DNA from: Chryseobacterium angstadtii
GTDB lineage: Bacteria; Bacteroidota; Bacteroidia; Flavobacteriales; Weeksellaceae
Reading direction: 5' to 3'
NCBI RefSeq assembly: GCF_001045465.1
Contig: NZ_LFND01000001.1
Location: 62,001-126,000, forward strand
DNA: 64,000 bases
Made by a program: the position numbers and the translations under genes. Within the stretch, counting starts at the first letter, position 1, and each line of letters begins with the position of its first letter. The notes below the pieces were generated by a model. It ran no database searches. It was not told the origin of the DNA and was given only the letters and a program-made list of their open reading frames with translations. Below are positions 52,296-61,378 of the stretch, piece after piece.

Positions 52296-53633
52296 TTATT
52301 CTTCTACCTCAAAAAGAAGTCTCTCCCCGAATTTTTCGTCGGCGATTTTACCATTGTCATACACAAGATGTCCGTTCACAAAAGTCTGGGTTACTTTAGA
52401 ATGTAAATTCATTCCTTCCAGCGGGCTCCAGCCGCATTTGTAAAGAAGATTATCTTTCGCAACCGTCCAATCGGAATTTAAATCAACCAAAACAAGATCC
52501 GCTTTGTAGCCTTCTCTTACAAAACCTCTTTTCTCAACTCTGAAAAGGATGGCCGGATTGTGGCACATTTTTTCAACAATTTTTTCAAGAGAAATCTTTC
52601 CCGTGACATAGTTTTCCAGCATCACAGGTAATGAATGCTGTACCAATGGTGCTCCGGAAGGACATTTTGTATACACGTTCTGTTTTTCTTCAGCGGTGTG
52701 CGGCGCATGGTCTGTAGCTACTACATCTATTCTTCCGTCCAGAAGGGCTTCCCAAAGAGCATCTTTGTCTTTCTGCGTTTTTACAGCCGGGTTCCATTTG
52801 ATCAGAGAGCCTTTGGTCTCATAATCTTCATTGGTAAATGTTAAATGATGAACACATACTTCTGCGGTAATCTTTTTATCTTTCAGCGGAATATCATTTC
52901 TGAAAAGTTCCATTTCTTTTGCCGTGGAAAGGTGAAAAACGTGAAGTCTCGCACCCGTCTTTTCTGCCAATTCAATAGCTTTTGAAGATGATTTATAACA
53001 AGCTTCCTCACTTCTGATAAGATGATGGAATTTTACAGGAATATCTTCTCCGTATTCATCCAAATATTTCTGGGTATTCGCTCTGATGGTAGCTTCATCT
53101 TCACAGTGAACGGCAATCAGCATTTTAGTATTGCTGAAAATGTTTTCAAGTGTTTCAGGATTATCTACAAGCATATTTCCTGTAGAAGAACCTAAGAATA
53201 ATTTAATCCCCGGAACATTTCTTGGGTTGGTCTTTAAAACTTCCTCCAGATTATCATTTGTTCCTCCCATCATGAAACCATAGTTGGCATAAGCTTTCTG
53301 AGCACCGATTTCATATTTATCCGCCAATAATTCCTGAGTAACGGCATTGGGAACGGTGTTCGGCTGATCGATGAAACTGGTTATTCCGCCGGCGATGGCA
53401 GCTCTTGATTCGGTTTCAATATCTCCTTTATGTGTCAGTCCGGGATCTCTGAAATGCACCTGATCATCTATGACACCTGGCAGAAGGTATTTCCCGGAAC
53501 CGTCAATAATCTGGTCTGCATCTTCAGAAATGGAGGGACCTATTTTAGAAATCAGGTCGTTTTCTATTAAAAGATCGCTTTCGAAGATCATTCCTTCGTT
53601 AACGATTTTTACATTTTTTATAAGAACTTTCAT
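52296..53633 (-). CDS. pyrC: Dihydroorotase
   Basis: A 445-residue amidohydrolase for the third step of pyrimidine synthesis, carbamoyl-aspartate to dihydroorotate. It shows VIDDQVHFRDPG, KLFLGSSTGNMLVD (with the Lys that would be carboxylated), HCEDEATIR, HVFHLSTAKEM, EVCVHHL and DVVATDHAPH. The first His of the usual HxH metal motif is Gln here (QVHF). This pattern, to my recollection, is shared by other Bacteroidetes dihydroorotases. Length and all other metal ligands fit, so it should be active. Confidence 0.88.
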   Translation of the reverse strand: MKVLIKNVKIVNEGMIFESDLLIENDLISKIGPSISEDADQIIDGSGKYLLPGVIDDQVHFRDPGLTHKGDIETESRAAIAGGITSFIDQPNTVPNAVTQELLADKYEIGAQKAYANYGFMMGGTNDNLEEVLKTNPRNVPGIKLFLGSSTGNMLVDNPETLENIFSNTKMLIAVHCEDEATIRANTQKYLDEYGEDIPVKFHHLIRSEEACYKSSSKAIELAEKTGARLHVFHLSTAKEMELFRNDIPLKDKKITAEVCVHHLTFTNEDYETKGSLIKWNPAVKTQKDKDALWEALLDGRIDVVATDHAPHTAEEKQNVYTKCPSGAPLVQHSLPVMLENYVTGKISLEKIVEKMCHNPAILFRVEKRGFVREGYKADLVLVDLNSDWTVAKDNLLYKCGWSPLEGMNLHSKVTQTFVNGHLVYDNGKIADEKFGERLLFEVEE

Positions 53634-53733
53634 TTCGATTTATTTCCCGGTAAAATTAAGATTTTATGTTTTAATTAGCTTCAAAATCACAAAACGAATT
53701 CTTAAAGTTTTACATTTGTAAAAAATTTCGACT

Positions 53734-55161
53734 TTGTATAAGAAACTATTAGGACAAACAATCATCTACGGAGTAGGAGCTATAGCACCTAGAATTATTT
53801 TGTTCATCCTTAACCCGCTTTTGATCTATAAAATCCCCAATGAAGGGTTTGCGATTTTCACACAGCTTTATGCATGGATTTCGTTTGTCAATATTTTACT
53901 TTCTTTTGGTTTTGAAACGGCTTATTTTCGGTTTTCTGCTGAAGAAGGCAATGAAAAAAAGACATTCAACACTTCGTTTTGGTTTTTGTTTTCAACTTCC
54001 ACTGTTTTTCTGGCATTGTGCTATCTGTTCAATCAGCCTATTGCAGATTATCTGGGGTATCACGACAACCCTGAATATATCAGATGGTTTGCTTTAATTG
54101 CCTTTTTTGACAACTTATTGGTCATCCCTTTTGCATGGTTGCGTTTTCACAATAAGCCCATAAAATATTCTGCGGTAAGAGTTGTTCAGGCGATATTTCA
54201 GGCCGTTTTTACAGCCGCATTATTCTTTTGGATTCCGGAAAGCATATCAAAAAGCTTTGGTTTGAACCAAAATGTGGATTACCCGTTCTTCAGTAATTTA
54301 GCCGGAAGTGCCTTAGGCTTTCTATTATTATTACCTATTCTATTAAAAGTAAGATTTCAGTTTGTGACCTCTTTGTTTAGGCGTATGATCAGATATTCCT
54401 TTCCGCTTATGCTGGCCGGGATGGCATTTATGATCAATGAAAACTTTGATAAATCTTTCCAGAGAAATCACATTTCAGATGAGGAAGCCGGAGCGTATGG
54501 TGGCTGCTATAAACTTGCTGTATTGATGACACTATTTGTTACTGCATATCGAATGGGTATTGAGCCTTTCTTTTTTAAACAGATGGATAAAGGGGATGCC
54601 AAGAAAACCTACGCTAAAGTAGCAGAATACTTTGCTTTTTTTGCCTGTACCGTAGCTTTGGGAATTATCGCTAATATTGCCTGGCTGAAAGACGTTTTTA
54701 TACCCAACAAATCATACTGGATCGCCATAGATATCATCCCGATTATCGTTATTGCCAATCTTTGTTTCGGAATATATTACAACTTTTCTACCTGGTATAA
54801 AGTAACGGACAGAACCAGTGTAGGAACCGTAATTTCATGGTTGGGAGCCATTATAAATATTGCTCTGAATCTTTTAGCATTACGCTACTACCACAGCATG
54901 ATAGGTTCTGCATGGGCCACTTTCGGAGCTTATGTAATTATGATGATTGTGTCTTATCTATTAGGTCAAAAATATTATCCTATCCCGTACAGGATGAAAA
55001 AAATGTCTTTCTTTTTAATCTTACTTGGCGTTTTTAGTTTTATTATTGTAAAATATCTCAACTACAATATCATAACAAGTAATGTCCTGTTTCTGATCTT
55101 CGTAGGAATTTTGATCTACTCGGAAAAAGACATGCTTCTGTCAAGGATCAGAAAAAACTGA
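53734..55161 (+). CDS. Polysaccharide/lipid-linked oligosaccharide flippase (MATE/MOP superfamily)
   Basis: A 475-residue integral membrane protein with about 12-14 hydrophobic helices, opening KLLGQTIIYGVGAIAPRIILFILNPLLI, the usual start of Wzx-like exporters. It probably flips lipid-linked glycans across the inner membrane. The only plausible start is TTG at 53734, since no in-frame ATG lies near the conserved N-terminus. It leads a plus-strand run with a sugar nucleotidyltransferase, which fits envelope-glycan synthesis. Confidence 0.85.
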   Translation: MYKKLLGQTIIYGVGAIAPRIILFILNPLLIYKIPNEGFAIFTQLYAWISFVNILLSFGFETAYFRFSAEEGNEKKTFNTSFWFLFSTSTVFLALCYLFNQPIADYLGYHDNPEYIRWFALIAFFDNLLVIPFAWLRFHNKPIKYSAVRVVQAIFQAVFTAALFFWIPESISKSFGLNQNVDYPFFSNLAGSALGFLLLLPILLKVRFQFVTSLFRRMIRYSFPLMLAGMAFMINENFDKSFQRNHISDEEAGAYGGCYKLAVLMTLFVTAYRMGIEPFFFKQMDKGDAKKTYAKVAEYFAFFACTVALGIIANIAWLKDVFIPNKSYWIAIDIIPIIVIANLCFGIYYNFSTWYKVTDRTSVGTVISWLGAIINIALNLLALRYYHSMIGSAWATFGAYVIMMIVSYLLGQKYYPIPYRMKKMSFFLILLGVFSFIIVKYLNYNIITSNVLFLIFVGILIYSEKDMLLSRIRKN

Positions 55162-55318
55162 TTCTGGCCTCTAATTTGATACTATTGAGTTCTTTAAAAA
55201 AAATTAAAAAGCACTGGATTAAAGATGATAAATATTATAATCAGCAATGATTTAAATGATTACCTTTAGCCAGACCTAAATAAAAAAACTAACAAATAAA
55301 AACATTGTCATATACTCT

Positions 55319-56335
55319 ATGAAAATAATTGTTCCTATGGCTGGACGCGGTTCCAGATTACGTCCACATACTCTGACAGTTCCAAAACCTCTTATTCCCA
55401 TTGCCGGAAAACCTATCGTACAGAGACTGGTAGAAGATATTGCTAAAGTGGCAGGTGAAAACATTGAAGAAGTAGCATTTATCATCGGAGATTTCGGACC
55501 GGAGATTGAGAAATCTTTACTTCAGATCGCCGAAAAACTGGGAGCAAAAGGAAGTATTTACTATCAGAATGATCCGCTTGGAACGGCACACGCTATTAAA
55601 TGTGCAGAAGATTCCATGCAGGGAGATGTAGTGATTGCTTTTGCAGATACGCTTTTCCGTGCAGATTTTCAGCTGGACAAAAATTCGGATGGTGTGATCT
55701 GGGTGAAAAGTGTTGAAGATCCTTCTGCTTTCGGAGTTGTGAAATTAGACAATTACGGATTCATTACCGATTTTGTTGAAAAACCTCAAACTTTTGTTTC
55801 TGATCTTGCCATCATCGGTATTTATTATTTCAACAGCGCTGAAAAGCTGATGGATGAAATCAATTACATCATCAGTAATGACATTAAAAACGGAGGAGAG
55901 TACCAATTGACCATGGCACTGGAAAACCTTAGAGCCAAAGGAGCCAAATTTACTTTAGGAAAAGTAAATGACTGGATGGACTGCGGAAACAAAAATGCTA
56001 CCGTGGAAACCAACAGTAAGATTCTTGAATACGAAAAAGAAGAAATGCTTAATTATCCGGCATCCGCTGTGATAGAAAACTCATTGATCATCCAGCCGTG
56101 CTTCATCGGGGAAAATGTAAAAATCTCCAATTCAAAAGTAGGCCCTGGCGTTTCTTTGGGAAATAACACCACTATCGTCAATTCAAACATTGAAAACTCC
56201 CTGATTCAGGAAAATACAAGAATCAACCACGGAAATCTTTCCAATTCCATGATCGGAAATTCCGCACAGTATTTTGGAGTAGCCAGAGAGATCTCATTAG
56301 GGGACTACTCTGTTTTAGATTTTTTGTCTAAATAA
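55319..56335 (+). CDS. Sugar-phosphate nucleotidyltransferase
   Basis: A 338-residue enzyme. The N-terminal nucleotidyltransferase domain has the signature PMAGRGSRLRPHTLTVPKPLIPIAGKPI, the active-site region FADTLF and a later DWMDCGNKNA. The C-terminal part (about 245-335) is a left-handed beta-helix (SLIIQPCFIGENVKISNSKVGPGVSLGNNTTI). It makes an NDP-sugar (glucose-1-phosphate thymidylyl/uridylyl or GlmU-like); the base and sugar are not determined. It lies downstream of the flippase. Confidence 0.87.
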   Translation: MKIIVPMAGRGSRLRPHTLTVPKPLIPIAGKPIVQRLVEDIAKVAGENIEEVAFIIGDFGPEIEKSLLQIAEKLGAKGSIYYQNDPLGTAHAIKCAEDSMQGDVVIAFADTLFRADFQLDKNSDGVIWVKSVEDPSAFGVVKLDNYGFITDFVEKPQTFVSDLAIIGIYYFNSAEKLMDEINYIISNDIKNGGEYQLTMALENLRAKGAKFTLGKVNDWMDCGNKNATVETNSKILEYEKEEMLNYPASAVIENSLIIQPCFIGENVKISNSKVGPGVSLGNNTTIVNSNIENSLIQENTRINHGNLSNSMIGNSAQYFGVAREISLGDYSVLDFLSK

Positions 56336-56443
56336 GCCCAGATATAATTAATATAAAACAACATACAACCCAGACCACACAATACTTTTTGTGTGGTTTG
56401 GCGTTAATATTGCAGCGTATTTTTTTAATTGAAAGATAAATAC

Positions 56444-57289
56444 ATGAAAAACTGGATCCCGATACTTTTACTATTCCTTACCCTTTCTTCCTGTAAAACC
56501 AGAAATGCCGCCAAAAACAATAACGGCAAAACGCAGGACAGCACCGTTGTCGCAGAGGATAACCGTAATCCCAAAGATGCCAATGAACCTGTAAGAGATA
56601 AGCTTACATTCTATGAACATGTAGTGATTCCTTTAAAATTTGATCAGGTAAAGATCAACAGTAAAGTAAATGTGGAAACCGGAAGTTTTATTCCAACCCT
56701 TGATGCCGTGATCTATATTGAAAATGATAAAAAGGTATGGATGAATCTTCAGGCTCTATTTTTCAATGTGGCCAAAGGTATCGCAACACCGGAAGGAATT
56801 AAAGGACAGGATAAAACCAGCAAAACGTACATAGATTCTGATTTTGATTATCTGAACAAACTTCTGAATGTCAATTTTATTGACTACAAATCCCTAGAAA
56901 AAATTCTGATGGGCAGAACTTTTGTAAAGATCAGCGATTCCCAGTTTACGCTTACTCAAAATGCACAGGGTTTTAAAATGGTGTCCAACACCAATCAGAA
57001 AATCACGACGGATGAAAAAACCAGAGAGTATAAAATTGTACTTAATTATGATACAAATTATGATCTGTTGAGCGTCAATTTAAAGGATGTTTTATCTACT
57101 GACGAGCTGGAAATCTCTTACAGCAACTGGGATGAATATAATGGAATCCGTCTTCCAAAAAATGTTAAAATAATTATAAAAGGTTCAAAATCTAGTCAAA
57201 TTTTACTGGAAAACACGAAATTTGACTTTTCGAGGATGGAAACACCTTATTCTGTACCATCCAGTTATAAGAAAATTGAGATTAAATGA
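56444..57289 (+). CDS. DUF4292 lipoprotein
   Basis: About 281 residues from the ATG at 56444 (MKNWIPILLLFLTLSSCK); the frame from 56429 starts with TTG. The lipobox LSSC gives a lipid-anchored protein. The mature part is a beta-rich LolA/LppX-like fold as in DUF4292, common in Flavobacteria between glycan genes and peptidoglycan genes. It may carry lipid or lipoprotein intermediates across the periplasm; this is inferred from fold similarity. Its stop overlaps the next gene's ATG. Confidence 0.8.
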   Translation: MKNWIPILLLFLTLSSCKTRNAAKNNNGKTQDSTVVAEDNRNPKDANEPVRDKLTFYEHVVIPLKFDQVKINSKVNVETGSFIPTLDAVIYIENDKKVWMNLQALFFNVAKGIATPEGIKGQDKTSKTYIDSDFDYLNKLLNVNFIDYKSLEKILMGRTFVKISDSQFTLTQNAQGFKMVSNTNQKITTDEKTREYKIVLNYDTNYDLLSVNLKDVLSTDELEISYSNWDEYNGIRLPKNVKIIIKGSKSSQILLENTKFDFSRMETPYSVPSSYKKIEIK

Positions 57290-58848
57290 TTAAAAAATTT
57301 AGCTTTTTAATAGGTATTCTTCTGTTCGGCCTGCATCAGGGACAGCAGAACAAGGAACAGCTTCAGAAACAGAATGCCGATCTTAAAAAACAAATTGTAC
57401 AGATAAATACAGATTTAGCTAAAACCAGAAGCGATTCCAAGCTTTCGGTGGCTTACCTTACCAACGTTAATAAAAAACTGACTTTAAGAGAAAAGGTGTA
57501 TACCAATACTCAGAAAGAGAAAAGATTTATTGAAGATGAAATTTATCTTCGTCAGTTGGAAATCAACCGTCAAAACAAAGAACTGGCAGTTCTCAGAAAG
57601 AATTATGCTGAAGTTCTCGTGAATGCATACAAAAATAAAGGGGTACAGAACAAAGTAACCTTTATTCTTTCATCCAAAAATCTGGGAGAAGCTATAAGAA
57701 GGGTACAATACCTGAAGCAGTACGCAGATTATCAGGATAAAAAAGCAGCAGAGATCAGCAATGCAGCTGCCCAAATCAAAAAATCAATTGCACAGAAGCA
57801 GAATTCTGCAAGAGAAAAAGAGAATCTGCTGGTGACCCAACAGAAAGACCTGGCTACCATTAATGCAGAAAGAGCACAGAAAGAGCAATTGCTGGCAGAC
57901 TTTAAGAAAAATGAAGCCAAACTTACTGTAGAGCTTAAACAAAAGCAGGTTCAGTCTAAAGCTTTGGAAGGACAGATCAGAGCAATTATTGCGGAAGAAA
58001 TCCGTATAGCCAAAGCAGAAGAAGAGGCCAGAAAAAAAGCGGAGGCAGAAAAAATCCGTATGGCCAAGCTGATTGCTGAAAGAGAAAAAGCAAGAATTGA
58101 AGCTGAAGCTAAAGCCAGAGCCGAAGCATTGGAAAGAGAAAGAAAGCTGGCGGAAATCGAAGCTAAAAAAGCAGCCGACCTGGCAGCAAAAAGAGCCGAA
58201 GAAGAGAGAAAACGTAACGAAGAAGCAGCCAGAGCCGAAGCCAATGCCAAAGATGAAGCCAGAAGAATAGCCGCTAAAAAGGCATCTGATGAAGCCAATG
58301 CCAGAGCAAAAGAAGCTTCAGACAAACTGATTGCAGCAAGAGCAGCTGAAGCCGCTCTGAACAAGAAAAAAGAAGAAGAGAAAAAAGCAGCAGAAACGAA
58401 AGCAATGACCAGCTACGGAGTTACCACAGCTACCGGAAGCAGCTTTGCAGACAGCAGAGGAAAATTGGGCTATCCTGCAGACAGAGCAGGCCAGGTAACC
58501 CACCGATTTGGAAGACAACCGCACCCGGTTTTCAAAAATATTGTTGAGGAAAATACAGGGATTAAAATAGCCGTACCTTCCGGAACACGCGCAAAATCTG
58601 TATATCCCGGCACAGTCTCTTCTGTATTGGCAAACAGCGACGGAACAAAAACCGTTATGGTAAAACACGGAAATTATTTTACGATCTATTCTAACCTTGG
58701 AAGCGTAAGCGTATCCAAAGGACAACAGGTTTCTTCAGGAACTCCTGTAGGTTCTGTAGCGCAGGATTTCGATGGTTCTTATACTCTTGATTTCCAGGTA
58801 TGGAACGGAAATACACCAGTTGACCCATTAGGTTGGATTTCGTATTAA
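57286..58848 (+). CDS. EnvC-like murein hydrolase activator (coiled coil plus degenerate LytM)
   Basis: A 520-residue exported protein. A signal peptide (FSFLIGILLFGLHQGQQ) precedes a very long coiled coil (about residues 20-380), whose second half is Ala/Glu/Lys-rich. The C-terminal LytM/M23 domain (about 400-520) has the fold motifs HRFGRQPHPVFKN, GTRAKSVYPGTVSSV, MVKHGNYFTIYSNL and LDFQVW. The residues that bind zinc in active M23 enzymes are replaced, as in EnvC and NlpD. It is therefore likely an activator of cell-division amidases rather than a peptidase. Confidence 0.85.
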   Translation: MIKKFSFLIGILLFGLHQGQQNKEQLQKQNADLKKQIVQINTDLAKTRSDSKLSVAYLTNVNKKLTLREKVYTNTQKEKRFIEDEIYLRQLEINRQNKELAVLRKNYAEVLVNAYKNKGVQNKVTFILSSKNLGEAIRRVQYLKQYADYQDKKAAEISNAAAQIKKSIAQKQNSAREKENLLVTQQKDLATINAERAQKEQLLADFKKNEAKLTVELKQKQVQSKALEGQIRAIIAEEIRIAKAEEEARKKAEAEKIRMAKLIAEREKARIEAEAKARAEALERERKLAEIEAKKAADLAAKRAEEERKRNEEAARAEANAKDEARRIAAKKASDEANARAKEASDKLIAARAAEAALNKKKEEEKKAAETKAMTSYGVTTATGSSFADSRGKLGYPADRAGQVTHRFGRQPHPVFKNIVEENTGIKIAVPSGTRAKSVYPGTVSSVLANSDGTKTVMVKHGNYFTIYSNLGSVSVSKGQQVSSGTPVGSVAQDFDGSYTLDFQVWNGNTPVDPLGWISY

Positions 58849-58880
58849 AAAAAGCTTTAACTTTGCAAAAATCTTAAGAG

Positions 58881-59096
58881 ATGAATACACTTACAATACT
58901 TGCCTTATCTTGGCAACATATCCTTATCGTAGCGATACTTTTGGTATTGCTTTTTGGAGGAAAGAAAATTCCGGAACTTATGAGAGGTGTAGGTTCAGGA
59001 ATCAAAGAATTTAAAGATGCAGTGAAGGAAGAAGACAAACCAGGTTCTGAGAACAAAACCTCTTCTACCAACAACAATAATACTCCCGGCAACTAA
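58881..59096 (+). CDS. tatA: Sec-independent translocase component TatA
   Basis: A 71-residue protein with one membrane helix (ILIVAILLVLLFGG), the hinge GGKKIPELMRGVGSGIKEFKDAV amphipathic helix and an acidic/polar tail. This is the classic TatA plan. It forms the pore for export of folded proteins. No tatC is seen in the window. It lies 32 bp after the EnvC-like gene. Confidence 0.93.
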   Translation: MNTLTILALSWQHILIVAILLVLLFGGKKIPELMRGVGSGIKEFKDAVKEEDKPGSENKTSSTNNNNTPGN

Positions 59097-59112
59097 AAAT
59101 TCTTCAGAATTA

Positions 59113-59727
59113 ATGAATTTCACTGAAACTGCATGGAAAGTCTTCAATCAATCTATTGAAGATTATCACGTGTTCGATGATGTTAACTCTCTAATTAATA
59201 ACCCGTTTGAAAAAGACAGTTTGGAACGGATTTTGTATGCAAAGAACTGGATTGATACCGTTCAATGGCATTTGGAAGATATTATTAGAGATGAAAATAT
59301 AGATCCCGTTGAAGCTCTTCAATTGAAGAGAACGATAGATTCATCCAACCAGAAAAGAACTGATCTGGTAGAATTTATCGATAGCTGGTTCCTTACTAAG
59401 TTTGAAAAAATAACTCCGAAACCTGATGCAAAAATCAATACAGAAACTCCCGCTTGGGCTGTAGACAGGTTATCAATTCTTGCATTAAAGGTTTATCATA
59501 TGTCGTTAGAAGCCAATAGAGAATCTGCTTCTGAAGAGCACCGTGCAAACTGCCAGGCAAAACTGGATGTACTGCTTACTCAGAAAGAAGATCTATCTAC
59601 TTCTATAGATCAGTTGCTTACTGATATTGAATACGGTAATGTTAAGATGAAGGTATACAAACAAATGAAAATGTATAACGATGACAGTCTTAACCCGATC
59701 CTCTATCAAAAGGGGCAACAGAAATGA
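59113..59727 (+). CDS. DUF4254 protein
   Basis: A 204-residue, mostly helical cytoplasmic protein with the family's opening (FNQSIEDYHVFDDVNSLINNPFEKDSLERILYAKNWIDTVQWHLEDIIRDENI) and the conserved IDSSNQKR block. It is conserved across Bacteroidetes next to glycan/envelope genes; its function is unknown. It overlaps the next gene by 4 bp (ATGA). Confidence 0.88.
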   Translation: MNFTETAWKVFNQSIEDYHVFDDVNSLINNPFEKDSLERILYAKNWIDTVQWHLEDIIRDENIDPVEALQLKRTIDSSNQKRTDLVEFIDSWFLTKFEKITPKPDAKINTETPAWAVDRLSILALKVYHMSLEANRESASEEHRANCQAKLDVLLTQKEDLSTSIDQLLTDIEYGNVKMKVYKQMKMYNDDSLNPILYQKGQQK

Positions 59728-60179
59728 GAAAACTATTTTTTTTTGGAGTACTACTAATTATAACTTCCTGCGCAACGGAAAAGCTTAACCTTTCCCCGTT
59801 GTCTAATAATTTTTATAGCGAAACCAAAGGTTCTGATTCCGACAGAGGGGCAAAAAAAGGCTTTGATATCAATATTAAAGAAAATATAAATGCTTCTGAA
59901 ATTTCAAATCTGATTTCTACTTTTCCAAAGTTTAAGAATAATGATTTAAATGAAGAAGTCACAAGTCTGAAATACAGTCTTCAAAATTATTTATATGCTA
60001 TTGATGCCAACAATTCTGCAGGGAAAAACAGAGCCATTAAAAGCTTTGAAAAATCATATAAGAAAATTCAAAAACTCAGACAGCAGCTTGACAAAGATGA
60101 TGATGAAGTTCTCAACAGATATCTGGTACGCTTAAAAACCAATATTTCTGTAATAGAAGATTCTTTAAAAGGAAATTAA
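59724..60179 (+). CDS. Small lipoprotein, unknown
   Basis: A 151-residue protein with a signal and lipobox (FFGVLLIITSC). A helical mature part (LKYSLQNYLYAIDANNSAGKNRAIKSFEKSYKKIQKLRQQLDKDDDE) is highly charged. No family is recognised. It is translationally coupled to the DUF4254 gene, with ribA 15 bp downstream. Confidence 0.72.
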   Translation: MRKLFFFGVLLIITSCATEKLNLSPLSNNFYSETKGSDSDRGAKKGFDINIKENINASEISNLISTFPKFKNNDLNEEVTSLKYSLQNYLYAIDANNSAGKNRAIKSFEKSYKKIQKLRQQLDKDDDEVLNRYLVRLKTNISVIEDSLKGN

Positions 60180-60194
60180 AACTAACCACTATTA

Positions 60195-60791
60195 ATGATT
60201 AAAATTCAGGCAGAAGCTAATGTTCCCACAGAACACGGCTCTTTCCGAATGATCGCTTTCTCCGAAAACGAAAACGACTGGATGCCACACATGGCCATCG
60301 TTGCAGAAAATACAGATTTTTCAAAACCGGTGAACGTACGTTTCCACTCAGAATGCATTACCGGAGAAGTTTTCCATTCAAAAAAATGCGAATGCGGCCA
60401 ACAGCTGGATGCCGCAATGAAATATACCCACGAACACGGAGGAATTATTGTTTACCTTCGTCAGGAAGGAAGAAATATCGGGATCATCAATAAGCTGAAA
60501 GCATATTCATTACAGGAAAAAGGTCTAGACACTGTTCAGGCCAACCTGGAATTAGGGCTTCCGGCCGACGACAGAAACTTCGGTGTTGCTATTGAAATCC
60601 TGAATCTGCTGGGAATAAAAGACATTAATCTTTTAACCAACAATCCTGAAAAGGTAAAATATGTAGTAGACAGCAACATTAATCTCAACTCCAGGGTACC
60701 TTTACAGATCCCGGCCAACGAGATCAGCAAAGGCTATCTGAAAACAAAAAAAGATTTCTTCGGTCATTTATTAGATGATAATGACAACTAG
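60195..60791 (+). CDS. ribA: GTP cyclohydrolase II
   Basis: A 198-residue single-domain enzyme catalysing the first committed step of riboflavin synthesis from GTP. Zinc ligands are in HSECITGEVFHSKKCECGQQLDAA (C, then CxC). YLRQEGRNIGIINKLKAYSLQ and the late LLTNNPEKVKYV are family signatures. It lacks the RibB domain, so it is not the RibBA fusion. It is followed by a strong bidirectional terminator. Confidence 0.94.
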   Translation: MIKIQAEANVPTEHGSFRMIAFSENENDWMPHMAIVAENTDFSKPVNVRFHSECITGEVFHSKKCECGQQLDAAMKYTHEHGGIIVYLRQEGRNIGIINKLKAYSLQEKGLDTVQANLELGLPADDRNFGVAIEILNLLGIKDINLLTNNPEKVKYVVDSNINLNSRVPLQIPANEISKGYLKTKKDFFGHLLDDNDN

Positions 60792-60799
60792 ATAAAAAC

Positions 60800-60828
60800 A
60801 AAAGCTCCCGACTTCTACGGGAGCTTTT
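60800..60828. terminator. Bidirectional terminator after ribA
   Basis: AAAAGCTCCCG (60800-60810) pairs with CGGGAGCTTTT (60818-60828) around ACTTCTA, with flanking A/T runs. It separates convergent genes. Confidence 0.9.
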
Positions 60829-60852
60829 CTGTTATATAATCTGTAGGGTTTA

Positions 60853-61248
60853 TTATTGTCTTTTAACGGACCAACTACCGCTCCAGCTCTGCAGTTTCCA
60901 TGTTCCGGATCCGGTATGCAGACTTCCGTATAAAATAAAACCTTTTGGAGAAGGAGCAGGATTTAAAGCGCCATTTCCGGCCCCCTGAAGGCTGGTGTAA
61001 TAGGTTTCATCCACATTGTTATTGGCAACTCTTATCACTTCCATACTTCCGCTTTTAGAAACATTCAGGATCAGGGTTCCGCTGATATGATCTCCTGAAA
61101 AGGTCCCCACCCATTTTCCCATATAAGGAGAAACATAATTTTCCTCGGCCTTATTACGCTCAATATTATCCGAAATCTCACTAATACATGAAGATAAAAG
61201 GAACAATGGAGTCAGTATGAAAAGTTTAAAATATTGATTTTTGATCAT
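60853..61248 (-). CDS. Small lipoprotein, unknown
   Basis: A 131-residue protein with signal and lipobox (LTPLFLLSSC). The mature part alternates short beta strands (MGKWVGTFSGDHISGTLILNVSKSGSMEVIRV, WKLQSWSGSWSVKRQ), resembling a lipocalin-like or META-type small barrel, but no family is recognised. It lies head-to-tail with another lipoprotein gene upstream. Confidence 0.68.
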   Translation of the reverse strand: MIKNQYFKLFILTPLFLLSSCISEISDNIERNKAEENYVSPYMGKWVGTFSGDHISGTLILNVSKSGSMEVIRVANNNVDETYYTSLQGAGNGALNPAPSPKGFILYGSLHTGSGTWKLQSWSGSWSVKRQ

Positions 61249-61315
61249 TAGTTTTTAGTATTTTATTCAGAGTGCTAAAATTAATGTTTTTAACTTCTTC
61301 AACCAATTAAATTAA

Positions 61316-61345
61316 AAAAGCCCCGCGATTTCTCCCGAAGCTTTA
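61316..61345 (-). terminator. Weak terminator candidate
   Basis: AAAGC...GCTTT with a partial inner pairing (CCG/CGG-like) and, on the minus strand, a T-rich run. It is past the 61379-61903 gene. The stem is short and interrupted. Confidence 0.4.
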
Positions 61346-61378
61346 ATAATTATAAAAAACTGAAAAGATATTTCTTAA

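Noticed and set aside
56371..56400. Hairpin after the nucleotidyltransferase (ACCACACAA/TTGTGTGGT) as terminator
   Set aside because: The stem is good but no T-tract follows on the coding strand; the function is unclear, so it is not listed as a terminator.
57951..58364. 137-codon antisense open frame rich in Ala/Ser/Leu
   Set aside because: It is the shadow of the Ala/Lys/Glu-rich coiled coil of the EnvC-like gene on the other strand.
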